64,000 nt of DNA from Candidatus Gemmiger excrementigallinarum. GTDB taxonomy: Bacteria; Bacillota; Clostridia; Oscillospirales; Ruminococcaceae. A program made the translations under genes and the position numbers. The stretch spans positions 62,001 to 126,000 of the forward strand of contig DXBP01000049.1 of the NCBI GenBank assembly GCA_019116445.1, written 5' to 3'. The notes beneath the pieces were generated by a model. The model had not been told where the DNA came from. It saw only the letters and a program-made list of their open reading frames with translations, and made no database searches. Shown here one piece after another: positions 17,533 through 26,559 of the stretch (within the stretch, counting starts at the first letter, position 1; every line of letters starts with the position of its first letter).

Positions 17533-18944
17533 GGCAGTATTCCTCCGTCTGTTTGCAGTGTGTCAAAGGTGATAAAACGGTCGGCGTGCAGGTTGCGCGT
17601 CTGGTACCACTGCGCCCAGTCCCGCTCATTGCCGGTCTGGATGCGTCCCAGGTAGGTCATGTGCCCGGTGTCCAGCTCGTAGACCCGCAGCTCGATGCCG
17701 TTCTCCGACGGCGAGATGACCTTTCTGTTGCCGCCCAGGTACTGTGCAGACTGTCCCTTGGCCAGCAGTATCTTGTTCCCGGCTTCGTTCAGCGCCACGG
17801 CGTCGGGCAGGACGAGGTCCTTGTCCTCCACCAGGTCGGTCATGGTAAAGGCGCCGTTTTCCGCCCGCAGCAGCACCAGCCAGCTGGCGTCGGCGCTGAT
17901 CCGCAGGAAGGCTTCGCCGTCGGTGGCGCGGGGCAGCAGCGTGGTGTCGGTAAAAAGGGCATCCGGCCAGTCCTCCAGTGTGCCCAGCTCCCGGTGATCG
18001 GTGCGGCTGCCTGCCGCGTTCACCAGGTCGGCGCAGAGCATCCCCTCCGCCGTGCGGTAGAGCAGCAGCGTGGAACCATCCGCCATGGCTACCCCGGCCA
18101 GCGCCTCCTCGGCGTCCTCCGGGCAGTAGAAGGGTTCCAGCGTGCCGAACTCGGTGGAACCGCACAGGATTTCCCGGTCGTAGAGCACCCCGTCCCGGGG
18201 CAGGGCGGCAATTTCGTCGGCGGTCAGGCCATCGGCCCGGTACAGCCCCGGTGCCCGGCCCAGGTAGTCCTTCTCCCAGCAGACGCCGTATCCGGCGCCC
18301 AGTGTAAAGCAGCTGCCCCCGGTGGGGTCGTAGGGCCAGGCGTCCTCCGACTGTATACTGCCGTCGGTCCAGCTGTAGTCGTAATTGGTGCTCAGCTCGG
18401 AAACGTGGACCGATTCAGGGGCCAGCGTGGCATGGGCGGTGGCGTAGGGCTCGGTGGGGGCCTCCCCGGCAGCCAGCCGTATCATCGTGTCGTCGGGCAG
18501 ACGAAGGGTGTACATCCGCAGCACGGTGTCCACCGGTGCCGAGAGAAACCGGCTGCCGTCCGAAGCGGAACCGGTGAAGGACGCCGCCCCGTTGACGGCA
18601 TCCCGGTCCTCCGGCGGGACCACACAGCTGCGGCCCACCGAAAACCAGCTGTACCGACCGGCCTCCGCGGTTTTGGCCGGGGCGTCCAGTTCCATTTCGG
18701 TGTTCAGTTTGCCGTCCTGCAGGGTGAAGTGGAGCAGGTCGTAGTAGCGGTTCCAGCCTATCTGTCCCGACAGAGTGAATCCTTCCAGCTGGGAGGCGTC
18801 GGCGATCTGGTCGTTGAGGGTGGGCGCAATGCTCCGCCAGCCGCTGTGCAGCCAGAGGGTCAGTCCTGCCCCCACCAAAAGGCACGCGGCGGCCAGCACC
18901 GCCAGCCCCGCCGCCGGGCAAAACCGTTTGCGGGTGACTTTCAT
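17529..18944 (-). CDS. Membrane-anchored extracellular protein, paralog of upstream gene
   Basis: A 471-residue protein with an N-terminal membrane anchor (LAVLAAACLLVGAGLTLWLH) and a long extracytoplasmic part. Not recognised as a named family. It is clearly homologous to the next protein upstream: both contain (K/Q)DYLG(R/K)APGLYR, a GLT.(D)E(I/V)AALPRDG block, FG(T/S)LEPFYCP(E/D)DA, MADGS(T/S)LLLY and a C-terminal DRDW-like block. It may sense or bind a ligand for the ABC system. It overlaps both neighbours by ATGA, so all three are translationally coupled. Confidence 0.8.
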   Translation of the reverse strand: MKVTRKRFCPAAGLAVLAAACLLVGAGLTLWLHSGWRSIAPTLNDQIADASQLEGFTLSGQIGWNRYYDLLHFTLQDGKLNTEMELDAPAKTAEAGRYSWFSVGRSCVVPPEDRDAVNGAASFTGSASDGSRFLSAPVDTVLRMYTLRLPDDTMIRLAAGEAPTEPYATAHATLAPESVHVSELSTNYDYSWTDGSIQSEDAWPYDPTGGSCFTLGAGYGVCWEKDYLGRAPGLYRADGLTADEIAALPRDGVLYDREILCGSTEFGTLEPFYCPEDAEEALAGVAMADGSTLLLYRTAEGMLCADLVNAAGSRTDHRELGTLEDWPDALFTDTTLLPRATDGEAFLRISADASWLVLLRAENGAFTMTDLVEDKDLVLPDAVALNEAGNKILLAKGQSAQYLGGNRKVISPSENGIELRVYELDTGHMTYLGRIQTGNERDWAQWYQTRNLHADRFITFDTLQTDGGILP

Positions 18945-20347
18945 GTAAGGTTACCTCCTTCCAGCGGGTCAAAGGTCAGGTAGCGGTCTTTGCGCTGCCG
19001 GCTGTAGGCATCGTAAAGGTTGCCCCAGTCCCGGTCAGTGCCCGTGCGCAGCAGGCCCCGGTAGCTGGCGCCGCCCGTCAACGGCTGCACTTCCAGCAGA
19101 ATACCATCCTCCGGCTGGTTGCCGTTGTCGGCGGCAGGCAGCGGTGCGTCGTGGAACCAGGCCAGCAGCAGGGCGTTGCCCTCGGCGTTGAGCACCGCCG
19201 TCACGGCGGTGTTGGCAGGGTCCTGGTCCTGACAGTGTACCACCGTGAACTTACCGTCCGCCACCCGGAGTGCTGCCAGTTTGGAGGTGCGGTTCTCCGT
19301 CCCCGAGGGACTGAGGTCCATGCTGGACAGGCTCACCACGGCGTCCCGGTCGGTGGTGCGGGTCTTTACTTCGGCGCTGTAGGTGTCGCCCTCCGGCAGG
19401 CTGGTCACCTGCTGGTGGTCGATGCGGTTGCCGCTGCCGTCCACCAGGTCGGCCCACACCGTGTTGTCGGCGTCCAGGTAGAGCAGCAGGGAACTGCCGT
19501 CTGCCATCGCCGCGCCGACCAGCGCCTGCGCAGCGTCGTCGGGGCAGTAGAAGGGCTCCAGCGACCCGAACCCGGTGGTGGCGCAGAGAATGTCCTCCCC
19601 GCCGCGGGTGCCGTCCCGGGGCAAAGCGGCGACTTCGTCTTCGGTCAGGCCGTTCACCCGGTACAGCCCCGGCGCTTTGCCCAGATAGTCCTGCTCCCAG
19701 CAGACCACCGGGACACCGTCCAGCACAAAGGGCCGCGCATCCACGATGGAATCGGGCCAGCTGTTCCGGGCGGCGGTGTCGGGGTTGTTCCAGTCGAAGT
19801 CGTAGCGGTAGTCCAGCTCGTAGTCGTTGGCCTGGCTCTCCAGCATCACCGGCTCTTCGGGGGTGTACTCCCCGGCGGAAAACCGCACGATGCGGTTCTC
19901 CTGCCCCGGGAAGATTACCGACAGGGTGTACATCCGGTCCAGCCGGGTCACCACTGTCTGCACCGTGCGGTCGCTGTCACTGAGCTGCGGCACTTCGGTG
20001 GCACTGCGCTCGGCGGCGGCCCGCTCCGCCGTGGCGATGGCGTAGGTCTGGACGGTGCTTACGATCGGCCGGTCAAGAAAGGGCGCGTCCTCGTCATCAA
20101 ACACCAGTTCGGTGTCCAGATACCCGTCGTGCAGCGAAAAATGCAGGCTGTCGTGGCTGAAGTTCCAGTTCAGGCGGCCGTTCAGCGTGAATCCCCGCAG
20201 GGCGGCGGGGTCCCCGGCCAGGTCCTCCAGCGTCACGTCGATGGCACGCCAGCCCAGATGCAGCCAGGCCGTGCACAGCAGCACCACCGCCAGCGCCAGC
20301 ACCCCCAGGGGCGCAAGGCCCCGGCGGAATCGGTTGGTTTTGGGCAT
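18941..20347 (-). CDS. Membrane-anchored extracellular protein, paralog of downstream gene
   Basis: A 468-residue protein with a single N-terminal membrane segment (LGVLALAVVLLCTAWLHLGW) and a large, acidic outside domain. It shares many aligned blocks with the following gene, so the pair arose by tandem duplication. The start at 20347 is chosen because AAAGGAGGGG precedes it; the frame is open 18 codons further upstream. It lies 14 bases downstream of the permease gene. The family is not recognised; the operon context suggests an accessory component of an envelope ABC system. Confidence 0.8.
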   Translation of the reverse strand: MPKTNRFRRGLAPLGVLALAVVLLCTAWLHLGWRAIDVTLEDLAGDPAALRGFTLNGRLNWNFSHDSLHFSLHDGYLDTELVFDDEDAPFLDRPIVSTVQTYAIATAERAAAERSATEVPQLSDSDRTVQTVVTRLDRMYTLSVIFPGQENRIVRFSAGEYTPEEPVMLESQANDYELDYRYDFDWNNPDTAARNSWPDSIVDARPFVLDGVPVVCWEQDYLGKAPGLYRVNGLTEDEVAALPRDGTRGGEDILCATTGFGSLEPFYCPDDAAQALVGAAMADGSSLLLYLDADNTVWADLVDGSGNRIDHQQVTSLPEGDTYSAEVKTRTTDRDAVVSLSSMDLSPSGTENRTSKLAALRVADGKFTVVHCQDQDPANTAVTAVLNAEGNALLLAWFHDAPLPAADNGNQPEDGILLEVQPLTGGASYRGLLRTGTDRDWGNLYDAYSRQRKDRYLTFDPLEGGNLT

Positions 20348-20361
20348 ACAGACCCCTCCTT

Positions 20362-21144
20362 TCAGGCCGTTTCGGCGCGGCGGATGGCCCGCAGCGCCCA
20401 CCAGATGCTGAATACCACCAGTATCGCCAGCACTGCTGCCGACACCAGTGTGTTGTGCACCAGAGCGTCATAGGCGCTGTAAAGGGCAAAATCTTTCTCC
20501 CACTGGAACAGCAGCAGGCAGCAGACGCCGCACACCACCCCGATGACCACCGCCACGGCCCGGCGCCAGCCCCGGTGCAGCCGCACGCAGGTCAGCAGCA
20601 GCGCCGAAGCCAGCAGCGTCACCGCCAGCAGCACAAACTGGGCGGGGCGGCGGGGCAGCAGCCAGTAGAGGGAATCGCTGAGCATCACCTGCTCATACAG
20701 GCTCTGGGCGGGCATGGCGGCGCCCAGCTTTTCCATCGCCCGGGCGGAATCCATGGCCTGCACCGGGAAGAAATACACAAGGTACATCACCAGCTGCAGG
20801 GCCACCACCCCCAGTTCCAGCACAGCGGCGGTCAGCACCTGGGCCGCCAGCCGGGCAGCCGGGGGCACCGGCAGCGTCAGCCAGGTGTAGCTGCATTTGG
20901 CCCGCTTCCAGTCGTTCACCGCCGGCCCTGCCAGCAGCCCCGCCAGCAGAAATACCAGCAGGAACACCTGGAACTGGAATCCTTCCTCATAACAGGCTGC
21001 CAGCCCCATGCCCAGCATATCATTGCGGCGGGCGGTGAACAGCAGCACGGCCAGCTGTTCCAGGGCAAAGACCCCGCACAGAATGCCGTAGGCCCGGCGG
21101 GCCAGCCGCCAGTTCCAACCGGCCAGGGAAAAAATCTGTTTCAT
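20362..21144 (-). CDS. ABC transporter permease
   Basis: A 260-residue integral membrane protein with about six hydrophobic segments (YGILCGVFALEQLAVLLF, FQVFLLVFLLAGLLAGP, VLELGVVALQLVMYLVYFF, FVLLAVTLLASALLLTC, VVIGVVCGVCCLLLF, LVSAAVLAILVVFSIWWAL), the topology of ABC-2-type permeases. It is the second gene of the GntR operon. AAAAAAGGAG lies upstream of the chosen ATG. It is assigned as partner of the ATPase at 16804 from gene order. Confidence 0.8.
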   Translation of the reverse strand: MKQIFSLAGWNWRLARRAYGILCGVFALEQLAVLLFTARRNDMLGMGLAACYEEGFQFQVFLLVFLLAGLLAGPAVNDWKRAKCSYTWLTLPVPPAARLAAQVLTAAVLELGVVALQLVMYLVYFFPVQAMDSARAMEKLGAAMPAQSLYEQVMLSDSLYWLLPRRPAQFVLLAVTLLASALLLTCVRLHRGWRRAVAVVIGVVCGVCCLLLFQWEKDFALYSAYDALVHNTLVSAAVLAILVVFSIWWALRAIRRAETA

Positions 21145-21212
21145 ACCATGCACTCCTTTTTTGTCGTCCCACGGGCGTATTACTTGGCTAATACACCTGC
21201 GGTATAAAAAAT

Positions 21213-21590
21213 TCACTCGTCGCCCCACAGTTCGCTCACCAGGGCGATCACTTTCTTGTAACTGAGCTGGTTTTGCTTTGCCTCGTCCACAAACCGCTGT
21301 ACCAGCCCCCGGGTCAGTTCCTCATCGATAGCTTCCTGCAGCTGGGGCGTCAGCCGTACCACGCTGCCGTTGTTGCCGTCGGTGTAGATGTAGCCTTCCT
21401 CCGTCATCAGGCGGTAGGCTTTCTGGGCCGTGTTGGGGTTGATGCCGGTTTGGGCCGCCAGTTCCCGGCGACTGGGCATGGTGTCGCCGTCCTGCACGGT
21501 GCCCAGCAGGATCTGCCGTTTCAGGTACTCGGCAATCTGCTGGTAGACGGGCGCGCGGTCATGGAACTGCAGCCCGCTGAAATTGACCAT
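21213..21590 (-). CDS. GntR family regulator, YtrA subfamily
   Basis: A 125-residue repressor: winged helix with PVYQQIAEYLKRQILLG, MPSRRELAAQTGINPNTAQK and AYRLMTEEGYIYT, plus a short C-terminal helical dimerisation region, the YtrA layout. It is the promoter-proximal gene of the ABC operon. The start at 21590 gives MVNFSGLQFHDRAP, the normal N-terminus for the family. It very probably autoregulates through the inverted repeat that overlaps its promoter at 21621-21640. Confidence 0.93.
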   Translation of the reverse strand: MVNFSGLQFHDRAPVYQQIAEYLKRQILLGTVQDGDTMPSRRELAAQTGINPNTAQKAYRLMTEEGYIYTDGNNGSVVRLTPQLQEAIDEELTRGLVQRFVDEAKQNQLSYKKVIALVSELWGDE

Positions 21591-21620
21591 TGAATCCCCT
21601 GCCTTTCTATGGATTTTGAC

Positions 21621-21640
21621 TGTATTATACCCATAGTACA
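21621..21640. promoter_or_regulatory. Probable GntR operator overlapping the -10
   Basis: TGTATTAT and ATAGTACA form an 8-bp inverted repeat (7 of 8 paired) with a 4-base centre, covering the -10 element. A repressor bound here would block RNA polymerase; the nearest candidate is the GntR protein itself. Confidence 0.65.
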
Positions 21641-21652
21641 CGCGCCTGTCAA
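21624..21652 (-). promoter_or_regulatory. Consensus sigma-A promoter of the GntR-ABC operon
   Basis: On the - strand, TTGACA (21647-21652), a 17-base spacer and TATAAT (21624-21629), both perfect consensus, 34 bases upstream of the GntR start codon. Confidence 0.92.
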
Positions 21653-21742
21653 CCCCGGTTGCGGCATTTTGTGCATCCTGCTGGCAAAAAAGGGCGGTTT
21701 CTGGTATACTGTACACAAACCACCCCGACGGGATGTGATAGG

Positions 21743-22951
21743 ATGAAAAAACGCGGACTTCTTTCCCTGGCGCTGGCGGCGGCGCTGCTGTGCGGCTGCA
21801 CCGGCGCCGACGGCAAGATCTACGGCCAGGGCAAGGTGCTGGACTATGTGGATTCGGTCTGCACCGAACCCTATGAGCTGGTGGGCACCGAGCTGGTGGC
21901 CGAGGAACCCGACGATATGCGGTACGATTTTGTTACCAGGGAGCGGGGGCTGGCCTTCACGGCCCACAGCTACCTTGCGGCAATCACCATCGATGCCACG
22001 GTGACCAGCTGGTATACCCGGGAAATCTCCTGCGATTACGTCAGCCGGGTGCACGACCTCTACCGGGAGGACATCGACGCGGCCCTGGCAAAGGGCAAGA
22101 CCTGGCTGCCCGAGCCGGAATGGATGTACGCCGTGACCTTTGCCGACCTGGACAACATCACCGATACCCTGCTGGCCGCCGATGCCATTTACAGTGCCGA
22201 ACTGGCCTACAACCCGCCGGAATTCCTGGCCGAACACCCGGCGGCCACGGTGCATCTGGTGTGGCAGCGCAGCGAGGCGGAAGCCCTGGAACACAAAACC
22301 TGGGTCAACCTCACCGATGTTTCCCTCACCGGCCAGCAGGACCGGCAGACCCTCTATGACCGGCTGGCCGGGGTCTACGCCCAGGCGGTGGTGGACAAAA
22401 AGGTGGAGGATGGCAGCGTCCCGGCGGCCTATCTGGCCGGAAAGCACCGCAGCCGGCTGGACGCCCTGGAACTGAACGGTGCGCCGCTGGCCTATGATAC
22501 CGAGGACAACCCCTACAATCCCTTTGGGCTGATCACCGATGATTTTCTGGGCGCCTGGTACAGCTACGGGGCGGACAGCTACCTGCTGGCCATGGACATC
22601 GGGTATATGAGCGACGGCAGCAGCTTCCCCCTCATTGCCCGGGAGTATGCGCTGGCCCTGGGGGGCAGCTACACCCGGGAAACCGACGAGAAAGGCCGCA
22701 GCGACAGCAGCTGGACCATCGGCGGCGATACCTGGCGGATGCGTTCGACCTACAGGGACGGGAAGGTGCTGGACTTCACGGTGGAAAAGAACGGCCAGCC
22801 CCTGGACCTGACCTGGTATACCGTGGACCAGGAGAGCGAGGTCGGGGCCACCTTCTGCGTGGGCTTGCCGGCGGAGGATTTCTGCCGGCTGTTTGGCCTG
22901 GGATATGAGGCGGACGAGGATGCCGGCTGCCTGCGGTTTTACACCGCATAA
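21743..22951 (+). CDS. Lipoprotein of unknown function
   Basis: A 402-residue protein with a lipoprotein signal (MKKRGLLSLALAAALLCGC), lipidation probably at Cys17 or Cys19. The mature part is acidic and has no family I recognise; it ends in a compact domain (EDFCRLFGLGYEADEDAGCL) preceded by several aromatic-rich strands. It diverges from the GntR operon. A weak promoter (TGGCAA, 17 bases, TATACT at 21705-21710) and a strong downstream terminator suggest it is monocistronic. Confidence 0.75.
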   Translation: MKKRGLLSLALAAALLCGCTGADGKIYGQGKVLDYVDSVCTEPYELVGTELVAEEPDDMRYDFVTRERGLAFTAHSYLAAITIDATVTSWYTREISCDYVSRVHDLYREDIDAALAKGKTWLPEPEWMYAVTFADLDNITDTLLAADAIYSAELAYNPPEFLAEHPAATVHLVWQRSEAEALEHKTWVNLTDVSLTGQQDRQTLYDRLAGVYAQAVVDKKVEDGSVPAAYLAGKHRSRLDALELNGAPLAYDTEDNPYNPFGLITDDFLGAWYSYGADSYLLAMDIGYMSDGSSFPLIAREYALALGGSYTRETDEKGRSDSSWTIGGDTWRMRSTYRDGKVLDFTVEKNGQPLDLTWYTVDQESEVGATFCVGLPAEDFCRLFGLGYEADEDAGCLRFYTA

Positions 22952-22968
22952 AGAAAAAATGTGTGTAT

Positions 22969-22999
22969 GCGCCCCCGCGCTGAGCGGGGGCGCCTTTTG
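22969..22999 (+). terminator. Intrinsic terminator after the lipoprotein gene
   Basis: GCGCCCCCGC and GCGGGGGCGC pair with a 4-base loop and are followed by CTTTTGTTG. Confidence 0.88.
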
Positions 23000-23054
23000 T
23001 TGTGCGGCGCGATCTTCCCCGGAAAAAGGTGGGCACGGGGCAATTTCCACAAAG

Positions 23055-23086
23055 TTGACACAATATTTTCAGCAGTTTGTTACGAT
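23055..23086 (+). promoter_or_regulatory. Possible promoter of the Gld-like ABC operon
   Basis: A perfect TTGACA at 23055-23060 precedes the ATPase gene. The best -10 candidate (TACGAT, 23081-23086) needs a long 20-base spacer, so the exact -10 is uncertain. Confidence 0.4.
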
Positions 23087-23136
23087 TGGGCCCTACAATA
23101 CCCCTAAAACCGTTCAAAGGGGGAGAATTTTTCATT

Positions 23137-24246
23137 ATGATAACGGTGGAACACCTGACCAAGCGGTATGGCGATTTCACGGCGGTGGACGACATTTCCT
23201 TCACCATCGAGGATGGCCATATCTACGGCTTTCTCGGGCCCAACGGCGCCGGCAAATCCACGACCATGAACATCATGACGGGATGCCTGGCCGCCACGTC
23301 CGGCGAGGTGAAGATCGACGGCTACGATATTTTTGAGCAGGCACGCCAGGCCAAGCAGTGCATCGGCTACCTGCCCGAGATCCCGCCGCTGTACACCGAC
23401 GAAACGCCGGAGGAGTACCTGCGCTTTGTGGCGGAGGCCAAGGGGGTAGCCAAGAAGGACATCCCGGGCGAGGTGGCCCGGGTCATGGAGGAAACCCGCC
23501 TGACCGAGATGGAAAACCGGCTTATCCGCAACCTGTCCAAGGGGTACCGCCAGCGTGTGGGCATTGCCCAGGCGCTGCTGGGCAATCCGCGGTACATCAT
23601 TCTGGATGAGCCCACCGTGGGCCTGGACCCCTTGCAGATCATCGAGATCCGCGACCTCATCCGGGAACTGGGGCAAAAGCACACGGTCATCCTCAGTTCC
23701 CACATCCTCAGCGAGGTGCAGGCCATCTGCGAGAGCGTGCTGATCATTGCCCACGGCAAACTGGTGGCCTTCGATACGCCCCAGAACCTGCAGCGGACGC
23801 TGGCCGCCAACAACCGCCTGGTGATCACGGCGGAATGTGACGAGGCCGCCCTGCGGGCCATCCTGGACGACCAGACGGTGGTGGCGGATTACACGGTGGA
23901 ACCCGATGCCCGGCCCGAGGCCCCGGCGGCTGCGCCCGCCGAAGCGGCGGAGCCTGCCGATGCCGCCGATACCGAAGCCGTGCCGGCGCCCCTGGACCCG
24001 GAAACCGCCGTGCTGCCGGCGGACCCGGCCGTTGCCCCCGGGGAACCGGCCCTCTGCAAGGCTACGGTAACGCTGGCCGGGGACCCTGTGACCGCCTGCC
24101 GCACGCTGTTCTTCGCCTTCGCCCAGGCGCGGTGTGCCCTTTTGCAGATGACGCCCCTCAAGGCGGATCTGGAAAACATCTTCATCGAACTCACCGAGGA
24201 CGAACCGTCCGGAAAGGAGGCGACAGACCATGAAAGCGGTGTTTAA
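23137..24246 (+). CDS. ABC transporter ATP-binding protein (GldA-like)
   Basis: A 369-residue ATPase: Walker A GPNGAGKS (34-41), signature NLSKGYRQRVG, Walker B YIILDEPTVGLDP and H-loop SSHILSEV. Residues about 253-305 are an Ala/Pro/Glu-rich linker (PEAPAAAPAEAAEPADAADT and onward), followed by a conserved C-terminal tail. The family is usually near 300-320 residues, so the linker is an insertion. The ribosome site AAAGGGGGAGA lies about 12 bases before the ATG, longer than usual. It is the first gene of a four-gene operon with permease, GldG-like and DUF4340 genes; the 3' end overlaps the permease gene by 17 bases. Confidence 0.92.
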   Translation: MITVEHLTKRYGDFTAVDDISFTIEDGHIYGFLGPNGAGKSTTMNIMTGCLAATSGEVKIDGYDIFEQARQAKQCIGYLPEIPPLYTDETPEEYLRFVAEAKGVAKKDIPGEVARVMEETRLTEMENRLIRNLSKGYRQRVGIAQALLGNPRYIILDEPTVGLDPLQIIEIRDLIRELGQKHTVILSSHILSEVQAICESVLIIAHGKLVAFDTPQNLQRTLAANNRLVITAECDEAALRAILDDQTVVADYTVEPDARPEAPAAAPAEAAEPADAADTEAVPAPLDPETAVLPADPAVAPGEPALCKATVTLAGDPVTACRTLFFAFAQARCALLQMTPLKADLENIFIELTEDEPSGKEATDHESGV

Positions 24247-25093
24247 GCACGAGCTCAGCCTCTACTATCATGGGCTGCTGGCCTATGTGTTCGGGGCCTT
24301 TTTGCTGGAGTTCATCGGCATCGGCGCCATGATGTACAACATCAACCGGGCCGTGGCCAACTTCGAGTACGCCCTGGGCACCTTCTGCATCGGATTTGTG
24401 GCGCTGGTGCCCATCCTGACCATGCGCGTCATGGCCGAGGAGAAAAAGCAAAAGACCGACCAGCTGCTGTCCCTTCTGCCCATCACCGGCGCAGACATCG
24501 TCCTGGGCAAATACTTTGCCATGGCGGTGGTGTTCATCGCCCCCATGCTGGTGGCCTGCGTCTATCCGTTCATCTTCTCTCTCTACGGGGATGTCTACCT
24601 GCCCACCTCTTACGGCGCGCTGTTCGCCTTCATCTGCCTGGGGCTGGCCCTTATCGCCATCGGTATGTTCATCTCCTCCCTCACCGAATCCCAGGGCATG
24701 GCCGCCGGCATCTGCGTGGTCGTCATGCTGTTCTGCTACTACAGCGCCGACCTGGCGGACTACATCTCCTCCACGGCCTTCAACGTGGCGGCGCTGCTGG
24801 TGCTCTCGGCCCTGCTGGCGCTGCTGGTGCGCCGCCTGACCCGGTCCGATGTGGCAGGGCTGATCATTCTGGTGCTCTGCGTGGCGGCGGTAGCCATTAC
24901 CTGGTTCGTCAGCCCCGACTCGCTCCAGACCCTGCTGCCCGACCTGATGAGCAAACTGTCGCTGTTCGAGCGGTTCTATACCTTCGTCAACGGCGTGTTT
25001 GACGTGACCGCCATCATCTATTACGCCAGTGTGGCGGTGTTCTTTCTGTTCCTCTGCGTACAATCCTGGGAGAAAAAGAGGTATAACGGATGA
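24230..25093 (+). CDS. ABC transporter permease (GldF-like)
   Basis: A 287-residue ABC-2-type permease with six hydrophobic segments; MKAVFKHELSLYYHGLLAYV and LTMRVMAEEKKQKTDQLLSL are typical of GldF/NosY-type proteins. GGAAAGGAGG precedes the ATG, which lies inside the upstream ATPase gene. It overlaps the next gene by ATGA. It works with the ATPase; in Flavobacterium the Gld set is linked to gliding, but non-gliding Firmicutes carry the same gene trio with unknown cargo. Confidence 0.9.
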   Translation: MKAVFKHELSLYYHGLLAYVFGAFLLEFIGIGAMMYNINRAVANFEYALGTFCIGFVALVPILTMRVMAEEKKQKTDQLLSLLPITGADIVLGKYFAMAVVFIAPMLVACVYPFIFSLYGDVYLPTSYGALFAFICLGLALIAIGMFISSLTESQGMAAGICVVVMLFCYYSADLADYISSTAFNVAALLVLSALLALLVRRLTRSDVAGLIILVLCVAAVAITWFVSPDSLQTLLPDLMSKLSLFERFYTFVNGVFDVTAIIYYASVAVFFLFLCVQSWEKKRYNG

Positions 25094-26559
25094 AAAACAG
25101 CTTGCAAAACAAATGGCAGGGTGCCCTGGCCCGCAACCGGCAGGCCCTGAGCACCCGCACCGCCAAGGTTGGCGGCTACAGCTTTGTGCTGAGCCTGGTG
25201 GTGCTGGCCATCCTGATCGCCGTCAACGTGCTGGCCTCCAAGCTGCCCACCAGCTGGACCCAGTTTGATATTTCCGCCGCCCAGCTCTATTCGCTGACCT
25301 CCGATACCAAGGTGGTGGTCACGAACCTCCAGCAGGATGTGACCATCTACTGGATCAGCCAGGCCGGCAAGGAAGATACCGTCATCCAGAAACTGCTGGA
25401 CCGCTACCAGGAACTTTCCGACCACATCACGGTGGTCAAGAAGGACCCCGACGTCTATCCCACCTTTGCCCAGCAGTACACCGAGGAAACGGTGATGAAC
25501 AACTCGCTGGTGGTGGAATCCGGCGACAAGAGCCGCTATATTTCCTACGATAACATCTACCAGTACGACACCGGCAGCTATTACACCACCGGTTCGGTGT
25601 CCCAGTCCTTTGACGGCGAGGGCCAGATCACCTCGGCCATCGACTATGTGGTCAGCACCGACCTGCCCCAGGTCTACCTGCTCAGCGGCCACGGCGAGGC
25701 GGCCCTGTCCGAAACCTTCGCCGACGAACTGGAACGCAGCAACTACGAAACGGTGGAGGATTTCTCTCTGCTGAACGTGGACGCCATCCCCGAGGAGTGC
25801 GACGTGCTGCTCATCAACGCCCCCACCAGCGATATTTCCGATGAGGAACTGACGATGCTGCGCAGCTATGTGCAGGGCGGCGGCAAACTGGTGGTGCTTT
25901 CCGGCCCCCAGGAAAACGCCGACCTGCCCAACCTGCAGGCGCTGCTCTCGGACTACGGCGTCACCGTCAGCGACGGTGTGGTGGTGGATACCAACCGTGA
26001 TTACTACGCCTTCACGGCACCCTATGTCCTGATGCCTGAGATCGAATCCTCCGACATCACCGACCCCCTCAAGGACGGCGATTACCATGTCATCGTGCCC
26101 ATCGCCGCGGGCCTGACCGTAGGGGAGGATAACGGCGGCGCCACCGTCACTTCGCTGCTCAAGACTTCCACAGACTCCTTCTCCAAGGCGGCGGGCTATG
26201 CCATGACCACCTACGATAAGGAGGACGGCGACATCGACGGCCCCTTCACGCTGGCGGTGTCGGTGGAGGATGCCACAGCGGGCGGCCGCCTGCTGTGGGT
26301 GGCCAGCGACTACCTGCTGGATGATATGTACAACTCCTATTCGTCGGGGGCCAACCTGGACTTCGTCATGAACGGCCTGTCCTGGATGATCGGCAACACC
26401 GACGCGGTGTCCATCCGCAGTAAGTCCCTGGACTACAACTATCTGACCATCAGCTCTTCTTCGGCCGCCTGGCTCAAGGTCTGCATGATCGGCATTATCC
26501 CGGTGGGCTTCCTGCTGCTGGGCCTGGATGAAGTACTGCGCAGGAGGAAAAAGGTATGA
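25090..26559 (+). CDS. GldG-like ABC transporter auxiliary protein
   Basis: A 489-residue protein with an N-terminal membrane helix (YSFVLSLVVLAILIAVNVLA), a large extracytoplasmic part and a C-terminal helix (LKVCMIGIIPVGFLLLGLDE) ending in RRRKK. The outside part has DISAAQLYSLTSDTKVVVTN and DLPQVYLLSGHGEAAL, hallmarks of the GldG family (IFT52-like fold). ATGA overlaps on both sides show tight coupling with the permease and DUF4340 genes. Confidence 0.88.
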   Translation: MKNSLQNKWQGALARNRQALSTRTAKVGGYSFVLSLVVLAILIAVNVLASKLPTSWTQFDISAAQLYSLTSDTKVVVTNLQQDVTIYWISQAGKEDTVIQKLLDRYQELSDHITVVKKDPDVYPTFAQQYTEETVMNNSLVVESGDKSRYISYDNIYQYDTGSYYTTGSVSQSFDGEGQITSAIDYVVSTDLPQVYLLSGHGEAALSETFADELERSNYETVEDFSLLNVDAIPEECDVLLINAPTSDISDEELTMLRSYVQGGGKLVVLSGPQENADLPNLQALLSDYGVTVSDGVVVDTNRDYYAFTAPYVLMPEIESSDITDPLKDGDYHVIVPIAAGLTVGEDNGGATVTSLLKTSTDSFSKAAGYAMTTYDKEDGDIDGPFTLAVSVEDATAGGRLLWVASDYLLDDMYNSYSSGANLDFVMNGLSWMIGNTDAVSIRSKSLDYNYLTISSSSAAWLKVCMIGIIPVGFLLLGLDEVLRRRKKV

